Shown here in pieces: positions 39,838 through 51,219 of a stretch of DNA of 64,000 bases. Position numbers and translations under genes: made by a program. Each line of letters starts with the position of its first letter. The first letter of the stretch is position 1. This DNA comes from Luteimonas rhizosphaerae (GTDB taxonomy: Bacteria; Pseudomonadota; Gammaproteobacteria; Xanthomonadales; Xanthomonadaceae): NCBI RefSeq assembly GCF_002849595.1, contig NZ_NRQR01000028.1, forward strand, positions 1 through 64,000. The letters run 5' to 3'. The notes below the pieces were generated by a model. That model had not been told where the DNA came from and made no database searches. It worked only from the letters and a program-made list of their open reading frames with translations.

Positions 39838-40719
39838 TCAGGCCACGGGTTGGGGGTGCGCGTCCTTCGCCCGGCTCAACAGCGCGTGCAGCATCTCGGT
39901 CGACAGGCCGTGCAGCACCAGCCGGTACCCGGCGCGCAGCGTCGTCAGGGGCACCAGCGGGTGCTTGTTGTTGAGGAACACCAGATAGTCCGGGCGCTGC
40001 AGCAGCGTCGAGGCGTAGATGCCGACGATCTCGTCGAGCTGCAGCGAATTGGTCGCGCGCCAGAAGTCGTTGTCGGTCAGGAACAGCTGGTAGACCGGCG
40101 TATAGACCTCGATCGCGGTCTGCAGGTCGATGAAATTGGTCCAACGGCGCGGCATGTCCGCGAGCGGCAGGTCGGGCTGGTGCAGCATCGAGAAGTCCAG
40201 CGTCGCCGGCGGCGTGATCGGCCGGCCGCCGAGCGCCTGGTTCAGATGGATGATGAAATTGAACAGGTTGAGGTCGTGCTGCAGGAAGACGTCGTCGCGC
40301 AGGGCATCGATGTCGCGCGGCTGCAGCGGGTGCGAGGGCAGGTCCTGGCCCGGCAGGGCGTTGCGGCCGATGAAGGCCAGCACCTGCGAGCCGAGATGGA
40401 AGTGCCGCAGGATCAGCCAGTTGGCTTCGGGGCGGACGAAGGTCTTCATGCCCCAGACGATCGTGCGATGCAGCCACTTCGAGGACGTGAAGCCGTCGGG
40501 CAGCACGATCTTCAGCATCTGGATCAGCACGATCGACAGCCGCGCCAGCGGACGCACCACGGGCAGCACGAACTGGCGCGAGCGCGACGCGGCATCCGTC
40601 AGCCAGGCCTGCTTCACCGCATCCGCCAGCGGACCGCTGGCGTCGAGGTACAGCGCGAGCCACGGATTGGGATCGCGCGGGTCGTGCGGCGTGTGCAGCC
40701 AGTCTTCGGTCTTGCTCAT
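39838..40719 (-). CDS. Conserved protein of unknown function, partner of the ketosynthase fusion
   Basis: A 293-residue protein that I do not recognise. It is mostly helical, with a hydrophobic segment (about 45-75, VLPVVRPLARLSIVLIQMLKIVLP) that could be a membrane-associated helix, and many His residues (LRHFHLGSQVLAF; LQHDLNLFNFIIHLN). No standard catalytic motif. It starts 48 nt after the stop of the 632-residue ketosynthase/oxidase gene on the same strand, so the two are probably one operon; a role in the same pathway (inference) is reasonable. ATG 40719. Confidence 0.8.
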   Translation of the reverse strand: MSKTEDWLHTPHDPRDPNPWLALYLDASGPLADAVKQAWLTDAASRSRQFVLPVVRPLARLSIVLIQMLKIVLPDGFTSSKWLHRTIVWGMKTFVRPEANWLILRHFHLGSQVLAFIGRNALPGQDLPSHPLQPRDIDALRDDVFLQHDLNLFNFIIHLNQALGGRPITPPATLDFSMLHQPDLPLADMPRRWTNFIDLQTAIEVYTPVYQLFLTDNDFWRATNSLQLDEIVGIYASTLLQRPDYLVFLNNKHPLVPLTTLRAGYRLVLHGLSTEMLHALLSRAKDAHPQPVA

Positions 40720-40767
40720 CGCAGGGCTCCTGCCACGTGTGCGGGCGTCGAGTCGGGGGCGCGCATA

Positions 40768-42666
40768 TCAGCGGATCATCGCCAGCTGGCGTGCGTAGAG
40801 CACGGCGACGTGACGCGCATCGTCGAGGATCTCGTCGGCGGCCGCGCGTCCCCCGATCGCGAGGACTACGTCCAGCGCCTCGAGCCAGCGGGCCAGATGC
40901 GCGACGTCGTTCTCGCCGTGATACGCGAGGAACCGGAAGCTCTTGCCGAGCCAGCCCAGGCGCTGGCGCAGCAGCGGCAGCAGCGCCGGCACGATGCGTT
41001 GGCCCGTGCCCTCGATGATGTACATCGCGCCCAGCAGGCCGACCGCGTCGGGCTGCGAGGCGCGCGCATGCAGATAGGCGTTGAGCGCCTCGCCGCCGGG
41101 ATTGCGCCGCAGGGCGTCGAGCGACGGCGCGTCGCCACCGGCGGCGTGGTAGTCCTCGAACAGCACGTTGTAGTCGTACTGCTCGTCGTCGGCGTGGTGG
41201 TGGACGGTCTCGCGCAGCGCGGCGTAGGTCGGCGTCAGGTGATCGGCGGCCTCGCGCATCCACAGGCTGCCCTCGCGCACCTGCGGCACCCATTGCGCCA
41301 TCCACGCGACGTAGTCGGCCTTGTCGATGCTGCCGTCGCGGATCTTGCGCACCAGCGGCGTCTGCCAGACCTGGCTGCGGTAGTCATGCCAGACGCCGGC
41401 GAGCTCGCGCAGCAGACGCGCGACTTCCGGCAGCTGGGTCGCCGGATCCGGTGCATGCGGTGGTGGTGGCAGCGCGTCGGTCCCGGTTGCTTCGATCGAC
41501 ACGCCGGGCGATGGCCCGACGCGCGCGTCCGACGTGGCGGGCGTCTGCGCCGTGGCTGCATCGACGACGGTCAGCGTGGCGAACGCGACGCTGAACTGGC
41601 CGGACTCGGGCACGAACAGCAGGATCCGTTCGCCAGGACGCGGCGACTTCTCGCGCAGGAAGTCGTGCAGCATCGTGAAGATCGAGGCGGCGCCGAGATT
41701 GCCGCGGTCGGCGAGATTGCTGTACCAGCGCGCTTCGGGAATCTCGAGCTGCGCGAGCTGCAGGCAGCGACGCACCACCGGCGCGAACTTCTGCGACGAG
41801 TAGTGACAGAGGAAGTGATCGATCCGGTCCGGCTCGATGGCGCCTTCGCGTGCGAGCCGCACGTATTCGTGCGTCGCGACGTCGAACAGCTGCGGCAGCA
41901 GGCGGATGTCCTGGCGCAGCAGCATCGCGCCGTCCGCGTCGGCGGCGCTGAAGTCCGGATAGTCGCCCCAGCGGCGCCCGTCGGCGGACAGACCGGCCTG
42001 CATGCACAGCGGCATTTCGCCGGAAAACGATTTGAGATGCAGCGAGTCGAGCCGCAACGCGATGCCGGACGCGGGCAGGGTGCGCGACAGCCGCCACGCG
42101 CCGGCGCCGTCGGACAGCATCCAGCGCAGGAAGTGCGCGTCGAAATCCGCGTTGTAGCCACTGGGTGCGAAACGCGAGCGCTTGAACAGACGCGAGGGAA
42201 ACTCGGCGGCGGTGACCAGTGCGTTCCGGTGCGCGCCGTGCTGCAGCGCCAGCGCCGCGTGCTGCAGCGCCGCCATGCCGGACGCGCAGACCCCGTGATG
42301 GCTGGCGGTGGTCATCGCGGGCGCGGCGAGCGCGGCCTGCACCTGGTTGGCGAAGCCCGGCAGCAGCAGATCGCCACAGGACGTGGCGGCGGCCAGCAGA
42401 TCGATGTCCGTGAGCGCGCCCGGAGCGTCGCCGATGCAGTCGCGGATCGCCGCCGCGGCGAGTCCGGCCGTCGTGTGCGTGCTGTTGCCGTCCGTATCGA
42501 GCGCGTAGTGCCGGGTGCGGATGCCGTTCTCGGCGAGGATCCGGCGGCGGATCCTCGGGGACATCGCGTTGATCGGCGCGATGTAGTCGTCGATCGTGGC
42601 GTTGTCGATCGGCGCACCGGGAAAGCAGGCGCCGGTGGCGGTGATGTAGACGGCGTCGAAATGCAT
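40768..42666 (-). CDS. Fusion of a type III ketoacyl synthase and a haem-oxygenase-like (HDO) domain
   Basis: A 632-residue two-domain protein. Residues 1-370 form a FabH/StlD/DarB-like thiolase-fold ketosynthase with the whole catalytic triad: Cys 127 (HHGVCASGM), His 288 (LCHYSSQKF) and Asn 323 (RGNLGAASIF). A Pro/Ala-rich linker (371-410) leads to an all-helical TenA/haem-oxygenase-like domain (415-632) with a candidate diiron motif H583-X3-D587-X2-H590 and acidic residues such as E495 and E552. HDO relatives include oxidative decarboxylases and N-oxygenases. A plausible activity is chain condensation followed by oxidation of the product, but this is inference. ATG 42666 is the chosen start (GTG 42675 is an alternative). 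Confidence 0.85.
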   Translation of the reverse strand: MHFDAVYITATGACFPGAPIDNATIDDYIAPINAMSPRIRRRILAENGIRTRHYALDTDGNSTHTTAGLAAAAIRDCIGDAPGALTDIDLLAAATSCGDLLLPGFANQVQAALAAPAMTTASHHGVCASGMAALQHAALALQHGAHRNALVTAAEFPSRLFKRSRFAPSGYNADFDAHFLRWMLSDGAGAWRLSRTLPASGIALRLDSLHLKSFSGEMPLCMQAGLSADGRRWGDYPDFSAADADGAMLLRQDIRLLPQLFDVATHEYVRLAREGAIEPDRIDHFLCHYSSQKFAPVVRRCLQLAQLEIPEARWYSNLADRGNLGAASIFTMLHDFLREKSPRPGERILLFVPESGQFSVAFATLTVVDAATAQTPATSDARVGPSPGVSIEATGTDALPPPPHAPDPATQLPEVARLLRELAGVWHDYRSQVWQTPLVRKIRDGSIDKADYVAWMAQWVPQVREGSLWMREAADHLTPTYAALRETVHHHADDEQYDYNVLFEDYHAAGGDAPSLDALRRNPGGEALNAYLHARASQPDAVGLLGAMYIIEGTGQRIVPALLPLLRQRLGWLGKSFRFLAYHGENDVAHLARWLEALDVVLAIGGRAAADEILDDARHVAVLYARQLAMIR

Positions 42667-42760
42667 GCAGGGCACCGGAAACGGGACCGCATCCTTATAC
42701 CCGACGCGCCTGGCCGCGCGCAGTCGGCGCAGTGCGCGAGCGGCCCCCGAGCGACGCGCG

Positions 42761-43360
42761 TCAGCCGACGGGCAGGCCGCCTGCGCCGCTGAGATGCTCG
42801 TAGAGGATCACGCAGCCGATGACGATGAGGACCGCGCCACCGACGATTTCCGCACGCTTGCCGACCAGCGCGCCCAGCGCACGCCCGAGCATGATGCCGG
42901 TGGTGACCATCACCAGCGTGCACAGGCCGATGATCGACGCGACCAGCACGATGTTGACGTCGAGGAACGCGAGCCCAACGCCGATCGCCATCGCATCGAT
43001 GCTGGTGGCGAAGCCGGTCGTGGCCAGGTTCCAGAAGCCATGGTGCTGATCGGCGTCGGACGCGTCGGACGCGTCGTCCGCGGGATCCTCGCGCAGGCCG
43101 GCGTGGATCATGCGCGCACCGAGCACGGCGAGCAGGACGAACGCGATCCAGTGGTCCCATCGCGTGACGTAGGCGGCGGCCGCCAGGCCGAGGGCCCACC
43201 CGATGATCGGCGTCAGCGCCTCGATGACGCCGAAGATGACGCCGGCGCGCAGGGCGTCGGGAAATCGCGGAGACCGCATCGCCGCGCCCTTGCCGACAGC
43301 CGCCGCGAAGGCGTCGGTGGACATCGCGAAGCCGATGAGCAGGATCGACAGCAGGGACAT
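42761..43360 (-). CDS. mntP: Manganese efflux pump MntP
   Basis: A 199-residue inner-membrane protein with six helices and the two family repeats [17 protein letters not shown] and [17 protein letters not shown], whose Asp residues are needed for Mn(II) export. A Asp/Ser-rich loop (about 95-110) replaces a cytoplasmic link. ATG 43360. The yybP-ykoY leader upstream confirms manganese as substrate. It is downstream of no gene on its strand, so it forms its own unit. Confidence 0.95.
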   Translation of the reverse strand: MSLLSILLIGFAMSTDAFAAAVGKGAAMRSPRFPDALRAGVIFGVIEALTPIIGWALGLAAAAYVTRWDHWIAFVLLAVLGARMIHAGLREDPADDASDASDADQHHGFWNLATTGFATSIDAMAIGVGLAFLDVNIVLVASIIGLCTLVMVTTGIMLGRALGALVGKRAEIVGGAVLIVIGCVILYEHLSGAGGLPVG

Positions 43361-43404
43361 GGGAACTCGAGGCCGGGCGGACGGACGTCGGCATGCGGCA
43401 CGCC

Positions 43405-43545
43405 CAACCTTCGTTGCGCCGGCATGCCGCTGGTCTCGCCAACCTGGACTGGTGATCTGCGCCACGATCGCATCGGATCGAGTGTGTTGACGCAGACGCT
43501 TCCGCGTGGCGGAAGCCGGCTACTCCCCAAGGGGTGGCGCATGCT
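43405..43545 (-). promoter_or_regulatory. yybP-ykoY (Mn2+-sensing) riboswitch upstream of mntP
   Basis: On the minus strand the leader has the two invariant pieces of the aptamer: GGGGAGTAGC (43528-43519) and GGCGAGACC (43440-43432), with a GCGTC...GTCAACAC region between, closed by a GCATGC-type pairing across the ends. The 5' UTR from aptamer to ATG (43360) leaves about 60-70 nt for an expression platform containing a possible alternative hairpin. High Mn would turn mntP on. The mntP identity downstream is independent confirmation. The stretch 43546-43761 upstream has no gene and should hold the promoter. Confidence 0.92.
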
Positions 43546-43761
43546 AGCAGCGTCGTTTCCGCGATGCACACGTATAGCCGGTGACATGCGTCATAGCGCT
43601 GACGCGGTATGGTCGTGTGTCGATGCGGATCGCGTGCGGTAGACGGTGGTGTCGTCGTGCGCGTCGCGGCTGCGCGTGCGCGATGTCAGCGTGGAGTTCG
43701 GAAGACTGCGTCGCGTGGTGCGCCTGCCTGCGCGTGACGCGGTGCCGCGGCGCGTCAATGA

Positions 43762-44013
43762 TCAGAGACCTGCGAGATCCCAGGCGATGACCGCTTCGAC
43801 GGGATCTCGCCGCGGCGTCGCGGCGAGGGGTGGCAGCGCGACCGCGAGTCTCTCGAGTTCTTCCCGCGATGCGCGCTCCAACCGCTGCAGCAGATCCAGC
43901 GGCATGCAGGGCGAAGTTCGCTCCTCACCGGCACCGGTGGGTGGCGCGGCGGCACCGCCCGTCCCGGACGCGGTGCCCGTGGTGTCCCCCGCGCTGGCGC
44001 CGCCGCCGTCCAA
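43762..44013 (-). CDS. Possible small protein downstream of the chemoreceptor gene
   Basis: An 83-residue open frame with a TTG start at 44013, one nt after the chemoreceptor stop (or ATG 43905, giving 47 residues). The first 36 residues are Gly/Thr/Ala-rich low complexity; the rest (DLLQRLERASREELERLAVALPPL) could form amphipathic helices. The position suggests translational coupling with the chemoreceptor, but GC-rich DNA gives open frames by chance, so this is weak. No function proposed. Confidence 0.4.
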   Translation of the reverse strand: MDGGGASAGDTTGTASGTGGAAAPPTGAGEERTSPCMPLDLLQRLERASREELERLAVALPPLAATPRRDPVEAVIAWDLAGL

Positions 44014-44014
44014 G

Positions 44015-45208
44015 TCAGAACAACTCGACGGTGCCGGATCCCATCGATTCCTGCGCGACCGGCTTGTGCGGCGGCTTCTCCCAGGTGCTGCGCGAATCGC
44101 GCAGACGCTGGCCGATGCGCTGCAGGGCGTGCATCATTTCGTCGTCGAGCACGCCGCCGTTGCGATGCAGCAGTTCCTGCAGTTCGATCGCCTCGCGGTT
44201 GATCGCGTTGAGCCGCTCGAGGTGCGAGTGCACGCCGCCGAGGGCCTGGGTTGCGATGTCCTCGAACTGCAGCGCGCGCACCGCATCGGTGACGCTGGCA
44301 TCGATGGCCTTGCCGCACTCCGAGATCTCGCGCATGCCGTCGCCGAGCGAGCGGTTGATGCCGGCGACCTGGTTCAGCATGCCGGCCGCTTCGGCGCGGG
44401 CTTCGCGGGAGCGATCGAGATCGCGCGAGGCCATGCTCGACACGGTATCGCGGACCTTGGCGATCGATTCCTTCGACGAATGCGCCAGCTTGCGGATCTG
44501 TTCGTTGAACGCAGTCGAGCGTTCCGACAGGTTGCGCACCTCGTCGGCGACCACCGCGAAGCCGCGACCGGCCTCACCGGCACGCGCTGCTTCGATCGCC
44601 GCGTTGAGCGCCAGCAGGTTGGTCTGGTCGGCGATCGACTTGACGTCTTCGAGCAAGGCGAAGATGCCGTCGAGATGGCCGGCCATCTCGTCGATGTGGG
44701 TCACCGTGGTGACGCTCTGGCCGCTGACCTGCTCCAGCGCTTCGACCAGCTGCTCCATGCGGCTGCTGGCGTGCTGGGCGAAGCGGGCGACGTCGGCGCC
44801 GCCCATGCCGTCCTGATCGCTGGTGTGGTCGAGCAACCGGCTCATCGCCTGCGACTGCTGCCGCGACTTGCGGTTCATCGCGTCGAAGCTGCTGCCGAGG
44901 GCGCCGACGGCCTGGCGGATCAGTTCGCGGGCGCGCTCCACTTCGACGCGCGAGCCCTCGATCTCGGTACCGACGAACTGGCGCAGCTCGGTCAGCAGCT
45001 GGTCCTGTTCCTTCATGACCTTCTGCTGCTCGGGCGAGCGCCGGGTGTCGCGCCGGACGATCCACGCGCCCAGAACGAGCCAGCTGGCGAGGAAGGTCGA
45101 CAGAATCGCCCAGCGGACCGGCGCGGGCCAGTCGAGCGCGAACGCCAGCGGGAGAAGCAGCGTCAGCGCCAGCGGCGCGGCGAGGCGGATCAGGATGCGT
45201 ACGTACAT
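44015..45208 (-). CDS. Methyl-accepting chemotaxis protein without periplasmic sensor domain
   Basis: A 397-residue chemoreceptor: two N-terminal membrane helices with almost no loop (about 5-50), a long coiled coil, and the receptor signalling tip [35 protein letters not shown] (about 195-230). With no large periplasmic domain it may sense membrane or cytoplasmic signals. The C-terminus lacks a CheR/CheB tethering pentapeptide. It has a FliA-class promoter (45240-45266). ATG 45208. Confidence 0.9.
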   Translation of the reverse strand: MYVRILIRLAAPLALTLLLPLAFALDWPAPVRWAILSTFLASWLVLGAWIVRRDTRRSPEQQKVMKEQDQLLTELRQFVGTEIEGSRVEVERARELIRQAVGALGSSFDAMNRKSRQQSQAMSRLLDHTSDQDGMGGADVARFAQHASSRMEQLVEALEQVSGQSVTTVTHIDEMAGHLDGIFALLEDVKSIADQTNLLALNAAIEAARAGEAGRGFAVVADEVRNLSERSTAFNEQIRKLAHSSKESIAKVRDTVSSMASRDLDRSREARAEAAGMLNQVAGINRSLGDGMREISECGKAIDASVTDAVRALQFEDIATQALGGVHSHLERLNAINREAIELQELLHRNGGVLDDEMMHALQRIGQRLRDSRSTWEKPPHKPVAQESMGSGTVELF

Positions 45209-45239
45209 GGGCGCTCTCAGGGAGATTCTTACATTCCCG

Positions 45240-45266
45240 GTATCGGCACCACGGTCGACGGCTTTA
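45240..45266 (-). promoter_or_regulatory. FliA (sigma-28) class promoter of the chemoreceptor gene
   Basis: Minus strand: TAAA (45266-45263), a 15-nt spacer, then GCCGATAC (45247-45240). The consensus is TAAA-N15-GCCGATAA, so spacing is exact and 11 of 12 bases match. Transcription would begin about 24 nt before the ATG at 45208. Ties this gene to the flagellar late-gene regulon. Confidence 0.85.
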
Positions 45267-45581
45267 GCGCGGATGGCGCGCGATGGCGACTGGCCCGCGT
45301 GGACGCCGCATGCGTTCAGACTCGACAGCGCACGGCGCGCCGACTCAAAGCCGGCGCGGCCCGTAAGCCTGCCCGGCCCGCGGATTGGAGCCGGCCGGAA
45401 CCGGCCGCCCGCAACAGGGCCCGAGAGGAGGCTCCGGATTCGCGCCGACGCCGCACCCGCGCGTGCGAGGCCACCGATGCAATGACTTAACTGAGAAACC
45501 CCCTGACCGCCGTGCGTCCGCACACCCGAAGCGCTCTGTTTGTTCGCCGTTGGACGCGGGTCGCGCGCGGCGACCCGGGTG
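45267..45581. other. Intergenic stretch between hflD and the chemoreceptor, no gene seen
   Basis: About 315 bp with no convincing coding frame. A GGGTCGC/GCGACCC inverted repeat (near 45558-45576) flanked by an AGCGCTCTG/CAGAGCGCT pair sits right after the hflD stop on the minus strand and may end that transcript, but has no U tract. Two GC-rich palindromic stretches near 45390-45420 have no known match. Confidence 0.5.
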
Positions 45582-46169
45582 TCAGAGCGCTTTGAGCATC
45601 TGCTGACGACGCAGCAGGAAATCCCACAGGCTGCCGCCCATCTGCCGCCACAACACCGCCGAACGCAGCGCGGCCAGCAGCACCGCGCGGATCTCGGCGA
45701 CCACGTCGGCCTGGCCGAGGTAGTGTGGATTGCCCTGGACCATGACTTTGGGCCGCAGGTGGCTGACCGTATCGGCATACAGCGCGCCGAGCGCCGACAG
45801 GACTTCGGGATGGGTGTGGCCGAGTTCGTCGGCCTTCGGGCGGATGTCGAGGATGCCGTCGCGCACATCACCCGCGATCTGCTTGTGCGCCACGAAGCGA
45901 CGCTCGAGCTGGATCACCGACAGCGCCAGGCGCGGCAGGAGGTTGTCGCTGCCCTGGTTGCCGAAGTACTCGCGCAGCAGCATCAGGCCGGGCACCAGCG
46001 CCTGACGGCCCCCGTAGACGTCCTCGGGCGATGCCGCATCGATGCGGAACACGCTGTCGAGCGCGGTCGACAGCACGGCCGCGTCGGCCTGGCCGGTCTC
46101 GGCGATGCGCCGGACCTGCTTGAGCGCCTGGGCAAGGCCGGCGAGGGCGAGGACGCGTTGCTCCATCAT
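45582..46169 (-). CDS. hflD: High-frequency lysogenization protein HflD
   Basis: A 195-residue peripheral inner-membrane protein of the HflD (YcfC) family; in E. coli it binds lambda CII. The helical family pattern is complete ([62 protein letters not shown]). Its start (ATG 46169 or 46166) overlaps the mnmA stop. The mnmA-hflD pair is conserved across gammaproteobacteria. Confidence 0.93.
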   Translation of the reverse strand: MMEQRVLALAGLAQALKQVRRIAETGQADAAVLSTALDSVFRIDAASPEDVYGGRQALVPGLMLLREYFGNQGSDNLLPRLALSVIQLERRFVAHKQIAGDVRDGILDIRPKADELGHTHPEVLSALGALYADTVSHLRPKVMVQGNPHYLGQADVVAEIRAVLLAALRSAVLWRQMGGSLWDFLLRRQQMLKAL

Positions 46170-47329
46170 GCCGCCACCCCGCGTGCGCGCAGTTCCAGCG
46201 GCGCGTCGGTCCGCGCGATCACCGCGCCGCCCAGGCAGACGTCGCCGGCATAGAGCACCACCGACTGTCCGGGCGTCACGGCGCGCTGGGGGCGGTCGAA
46301 GGCGATGTCGAGCTGGCCGGTCTGGTCGTCGATGGTCACGTGGCAGGATTCCTCTTGTTGCCGATAGCGGGTCTGGGCCGTACAGCGGAAGCGCTGCGCG
46401 GACGGCGCACCGGCGATCCAGTGCGCCGGCTCGCTCCACAGGCGCGACGACAGCAGGTACGGCGTGTCGGCGCCCTGGGCGACCAGCAGCACATTGTCGC
46501 CCACATCCTTGCCGACCACATACCAGGGCGCGGCGTCGAAGCCGCGCACGCCGCCGATCTGCAGGCCCTCGCGCTGGCCCAGGGTGAAATAGAAGACGCC
46601 GGGATGGGTGCCCACGCGGCGCCCGTCGGGGGTGCGCATCTCGCCCTCGCGGGCGGGCAGGTACCGGGCGAGGAAGCTGCGGAAATCGCGTTCGCCGATG
46701 AAGCAGATGCCGGTCGAATCCTTTTTTTCCGCGGTCGGCAGGCCGGCGGCGCGGGCCATCGCGCGGACATCCGTCTTCGGCAGTTCGCCCAGCGGGAACA
46801 GCGTCGCCGCCAGCTGCTGCTGGCCCAGCTGGTGCAGGAAATAACTCTGGTCCTTGCTGCGATCGTGCGCGCGCAGCAGCTGCCACCGGCCGCCTGCCTG
46901 CGCGACGCGCGCGTAATGGCCGGTCGCGATCCGCGGCGCACCCAGCGCCTGCGCGGCGTCGAGGAAATGCTTGAACTTGATCTCGCGGTTGCAGAGCACG
47001 TCCGGGTTCGGTGTGCGCCCCGCGGCATACTCGGCGATGAAGTGGGCGAACACGCCGTCCCAGTATTCCGACGAGAAATCTCGGAAATGGATCGGCAGGC
47101 CGAGCCGGCCGGAGACCGCGACCGCGTCGCGGCGGTCGTCTTCGGCGCGGCAGTGCCCGGCCGCATTCCCCGCGCCTGCAGCGGCACCCGTACCGTCCTG
47201 CGGCTCGTCTTCCGCCCAGTTCTGCATGAACAATCCGGCGACGGACTGGCCGGCATCGCGCAGCAGCAGGGCCGCGACCGACGAATCGACGCCGCCCGAC
47301 ATGCCGACGATGACGTCGGGCGCACTCAT
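46166..47329 (-). CDS. mnmA: tRNA-specific 2-thiouridylase MnmA
   Basis: ATP-pyrophosphatase-type enzyme that thiolates U34 of tRNA-Lys, Glu and Gln. The 387-residue protein has the PP-loop [15 protein letters not shown], catalytic Cys in [11 protein letters not shown] and the persulfide Cys in [13 protein letters not shown], and the C-terminal [10 protein letters not shown] segment. A Gly/Ala-rich insertion (about 45-60, GTGAAAGAGNAAG) is extra compared with E. coli. ATG 47329 overlaps the Nudix gene stop (ATGA), and it overlaps hflD downstream. Confidence 0.96.
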   Translation of the reverse strand: MSAPDVIVGMSGGVDSSVAALLLRDAGQSVAGLFMQNWAEDEPQDGTGAAAGAGNAAGHCRAEDDRRDAVAVSGRLGLPIHFRDFSSEYWDGVFAHFIAEYAAGRTPNPDVLCNREIKFKHFLDAAQALGAPRIATGHYARVAQAGGRWQLLRAHDRSKDQSYFLHQLGQQQLAATLFPLGELPKTDVRAMARAAGLPTAEKKDSTGICFIGERDFRSFLARYLPAREGEMRTPDGRRVGTHPGVFYFTLGQREGLQIGGVRGFDAAPWYVVGKDVGDNVLLVAQGADTPYLLSSRLWSEPAHWIAGAPSAQRFRCTAQTRYRQQEESCHVTIDDQTGQLDIAFDRPQRAVTPGQSVVLYAGDVCLGGAVIARTDAPLELRARGVAA

Positions 47330-47805
47330 GCGATGTGCTGCAGCAGCGACAGCGGATACCGCTGACCGGCGAGGCAGTCGGACACCGCCTGCCAGACCAG
47401 CGGGCTGCGGTGGCGGGTCTGCGCCTGGCGCAGCTCGTCGGGCGTCATCCACAGCGCCCGGGCGATGCCGTCGTCCAGGGCGCGATCGGCATCGTGCGAG
47501 ACCGGTGTCGCGACGAAGGCGAAGCGGAGGAAATGGCGGCCGTCGGCTTCGTCGGCGCGCGGCGTCGACTTCCACTGGTAGGCGCCGATGAAGCCGGTCA
47601 GGGCGACCGTCCAGCCGGTCTCCTCGAGCGTCTCGCGCAGCGCCGCATCGACCAGCGACTCGTCGGGCTCCAAATGGCCGGCGGGCTGGTTCAGCACCAG
47701 GCGGCCGTCGACGCGTTCTTCGACGCACAGCACGCGTCCGCCGTCGAGCACGACGGTCGCCACGGTGACGTCGGGCTGCCAGAACCGTCCCTGTCGATAC
47801 GCCAT
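47326..47805 (-). CDS. Nudix hydrolase, NudJ-like
   Basis: A 159-residue Nudix phosphohydrolase with a complete Nudix box ([25 protein letters not shown]5-E-X7-RE-X2-EE-X-G). Placement directly upstream of mnmA-hflD matches E. coli nudJ (ymfB)-mnmA-hflD, so thiamine or nucleotide diphosphatase activity of NudJ type is likely. Start ATG 47805 overlaps the stop of the previous gene. Confidence 0.9.
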   Translation of the reverse strand: MAYRQGRFWQPDVTVATVVLDGGRVLCVEERVDGRLVLNQPAGHLEPDESLVDAALRETLEETGWTVALTGFIGAYQWKSTPRADEADGRHFLRFAFVATPVSHDADRALDDGIARALWMTPDELRQAQTRHRSPLVWQAVSDCLAGQRYPLSLLQHIA

Positions 47806-48353
47806 CACAGTTCGTCCTTGCCGCCCGACAGCTGGATTTCCATGTCGTCGGCGATCTGCGCGGCCATGTCGACCGCTTCCCGCAGGCGCGCGCCGTCGGC
47901 GTCGTCGTACAGCTTGATCACGTAGAACAGCACGTCGCCGTCGATCTCCCACGCGCCCAGCACGTTGGTCTGGCTGTCGCGCAGCAGCAGGTTCGCCTGC
48001 TCGGCGCCGAATCCGCCCGCAGGCACCCGCGCGGCGGCCGAGAAGACCTCGCGCACGGCGCCGGTGTCCAGCGGATGGGTCCGGCCCGCGACGAAGGTCA
48101 GCTGCGACCGGTCTTCCTGCTGCCAGCCCACGACGATCCGGAAATCCCCGTCCTCGTCGACTTCGTAGCCCAAGGATTGCGCATCCAGCCGGGCGCGTAC
48201 CGACGGGTCGCCTTCGGGCATCGCCGCGGTCTGCCCGGACAAGGCATCGCCGCCGGACACCGGCGCCGGCGTCTGTGCGGACGCCGACGCGGCCAGGGCC
48301 AGCGCAAGGGCGGCCAGGGACACGGAGACGGAGCGGGGGGGGCGGATCGACAT
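47805..48353 (-). CDS. Exported protein, YbjN-like
   Basis: A 182-residue protein with a Sec signal ([16 protein letters not shown]) and a mature domain containing [15 protein letters not shown] and [20 protein letters not shown]. The alternating pattern resembles the YbjN/type III chaperone-like fold of bacterial sensory-transduction regulators, here exported, so the resemblance is tentative. It is the first gene of the overlapped unit with nudix-mnmA-hflD and diverges from clpS (81-nt gap). Confidence 0.7.
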   Translation of the reverse strand: MSIRPPRSVSVSLAALALALAASASAQTPAPVSGGDALSGQTAAMPEGDPSVRARLDAQSLGYEVDEDGDFRIVVGWQQEDRSQLTFVAGRTHPLDTGAVREVFSAAARVPAGGFGAEQANLLLRDSQTNVLGAWEIDGDVLFYVIKLYDDADGARLREAVDMAAQIADDMEIQLSGGKDEL

Positions 48354-48422
48354 GGGCGTTACCTGGATGGAATGGCGCATTCTGAAGGGGGGGGCGGGAC
48401 CCGTCCATTCGCGCCGGCACTC

Positions 48423-48428
48423 TATAAT
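48423..48428 (+). promoter_or_regulatory. Consensus -10 box (TATAAT) immediately before clpS
   Basis: TATAAT at 48423-48428 ends 6 nt before the clpS ATG at 48435. Transcription would start about 7 nt past the box, at or beside the ATG. No Shine-Dalgarno is visible in the 25 nt upstream. The -35 side is poor (no TTGACA at 16-18 nt). Confidence 0.6.
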
Positions 48429-48434
48429 TGCGCC

Positions 48435-48755
48435 ATGAGTCGAAAACACCAGCACGAACACGACCACGGCACCGTGGCCGAAGCCAGCAAACCCGAGGTC
48501 GCACCGCCACCGCTGTATTCGGTGCTGCTGCTCAACGACGACTACACGCCGATGGACTTCGTGGTCGATGTCCTGACCCGGTTCTTCGCGCTGGACATCG
48601 AGCGCGCCACCCAGGTGATGCTGCACGTCCACACCCGCGGCCGCGGCGTCTGCGGCGTCTACAGCCGCGAGGTCGCCGAGTCGAAGGTCGCACAGGTGAA
48701 CGAATACGCGCGACTCAACCTTCACCCCTTGCTGTGCACGATGGAAAAGGCCTAA
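48435..48755 (+). CDS. clpS: ATP-dependent Clp protease adaptor ClpS
   Basis: Adaptor that captures proteins with N-terminal Leu, Phe, Tyr or Trp (N-degrons) and hands them to ClpAP. 106 residues: a disordered, His-rich N-terminal extension (1-25), the substrate pocket [17 protein letters not shown] and the [13 protein letters not shown] strand with the conserved His. The clpA gene follows 78 nt later on the same strand, the universal arrangement. It may be translated from a leaderless mRNA (see the promoter). Confidence 0.96.
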   Translation: MSRKHQHEHDHGTVAEASKPEVAPPPLYSVLLLNDDYTPMDFVVDVLTRFFALDIERATQVMLHVHTRGRGVCGVYSREVAESKVAQVNEYARLNLHPLLCTMEKA

Positions 48756-48833
48756 AACAGGGGCGGGACGGGGATGGAAATGCCGGAACCGGGCCCCACT
48801 TAGGGTCATAGTGCTTCCGGAGGCAAACGCCCC

Positions 48834-51116
<2,283 letters not shown>

Positions 51117-51148
51117 CCGCAGGCCTTGGTCTGCAAACCATGCGAAAC

Positions 51149-51178
51149 GAAAAAGGCGCCCCGCGGGGCGCCTTTTTC
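51149..51178 (+). terminator. Rho-independent terminator of clpA, bidirectional
   Basis: AAAAAGGCGCCCC/GGGGCGCCTTTTT with a tight CG tip; A and T tracts on both sides let it work for clpA and the convergent 51220 gene. Confidence 0.94.
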
Positions 51179-51219
51179 ATGGGAGGGCGTCGACTCCCGC
51201 CGACGCCCCCGGCGTGGCC

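Noticed and set aside
39775..42792. A 1005-codon open frame antisense to the ketosynthase fusion and its partner
   Set aside because: Same shadow-frame composition; both real genes opposite have recognisable or coherent proteins.
45540..45600. Inverted repeat after hflD as a strong terminator or riboswitch
   Set aside because: There is no U tract and no match to a known aptamer; mentioned only as an intergenic feature.
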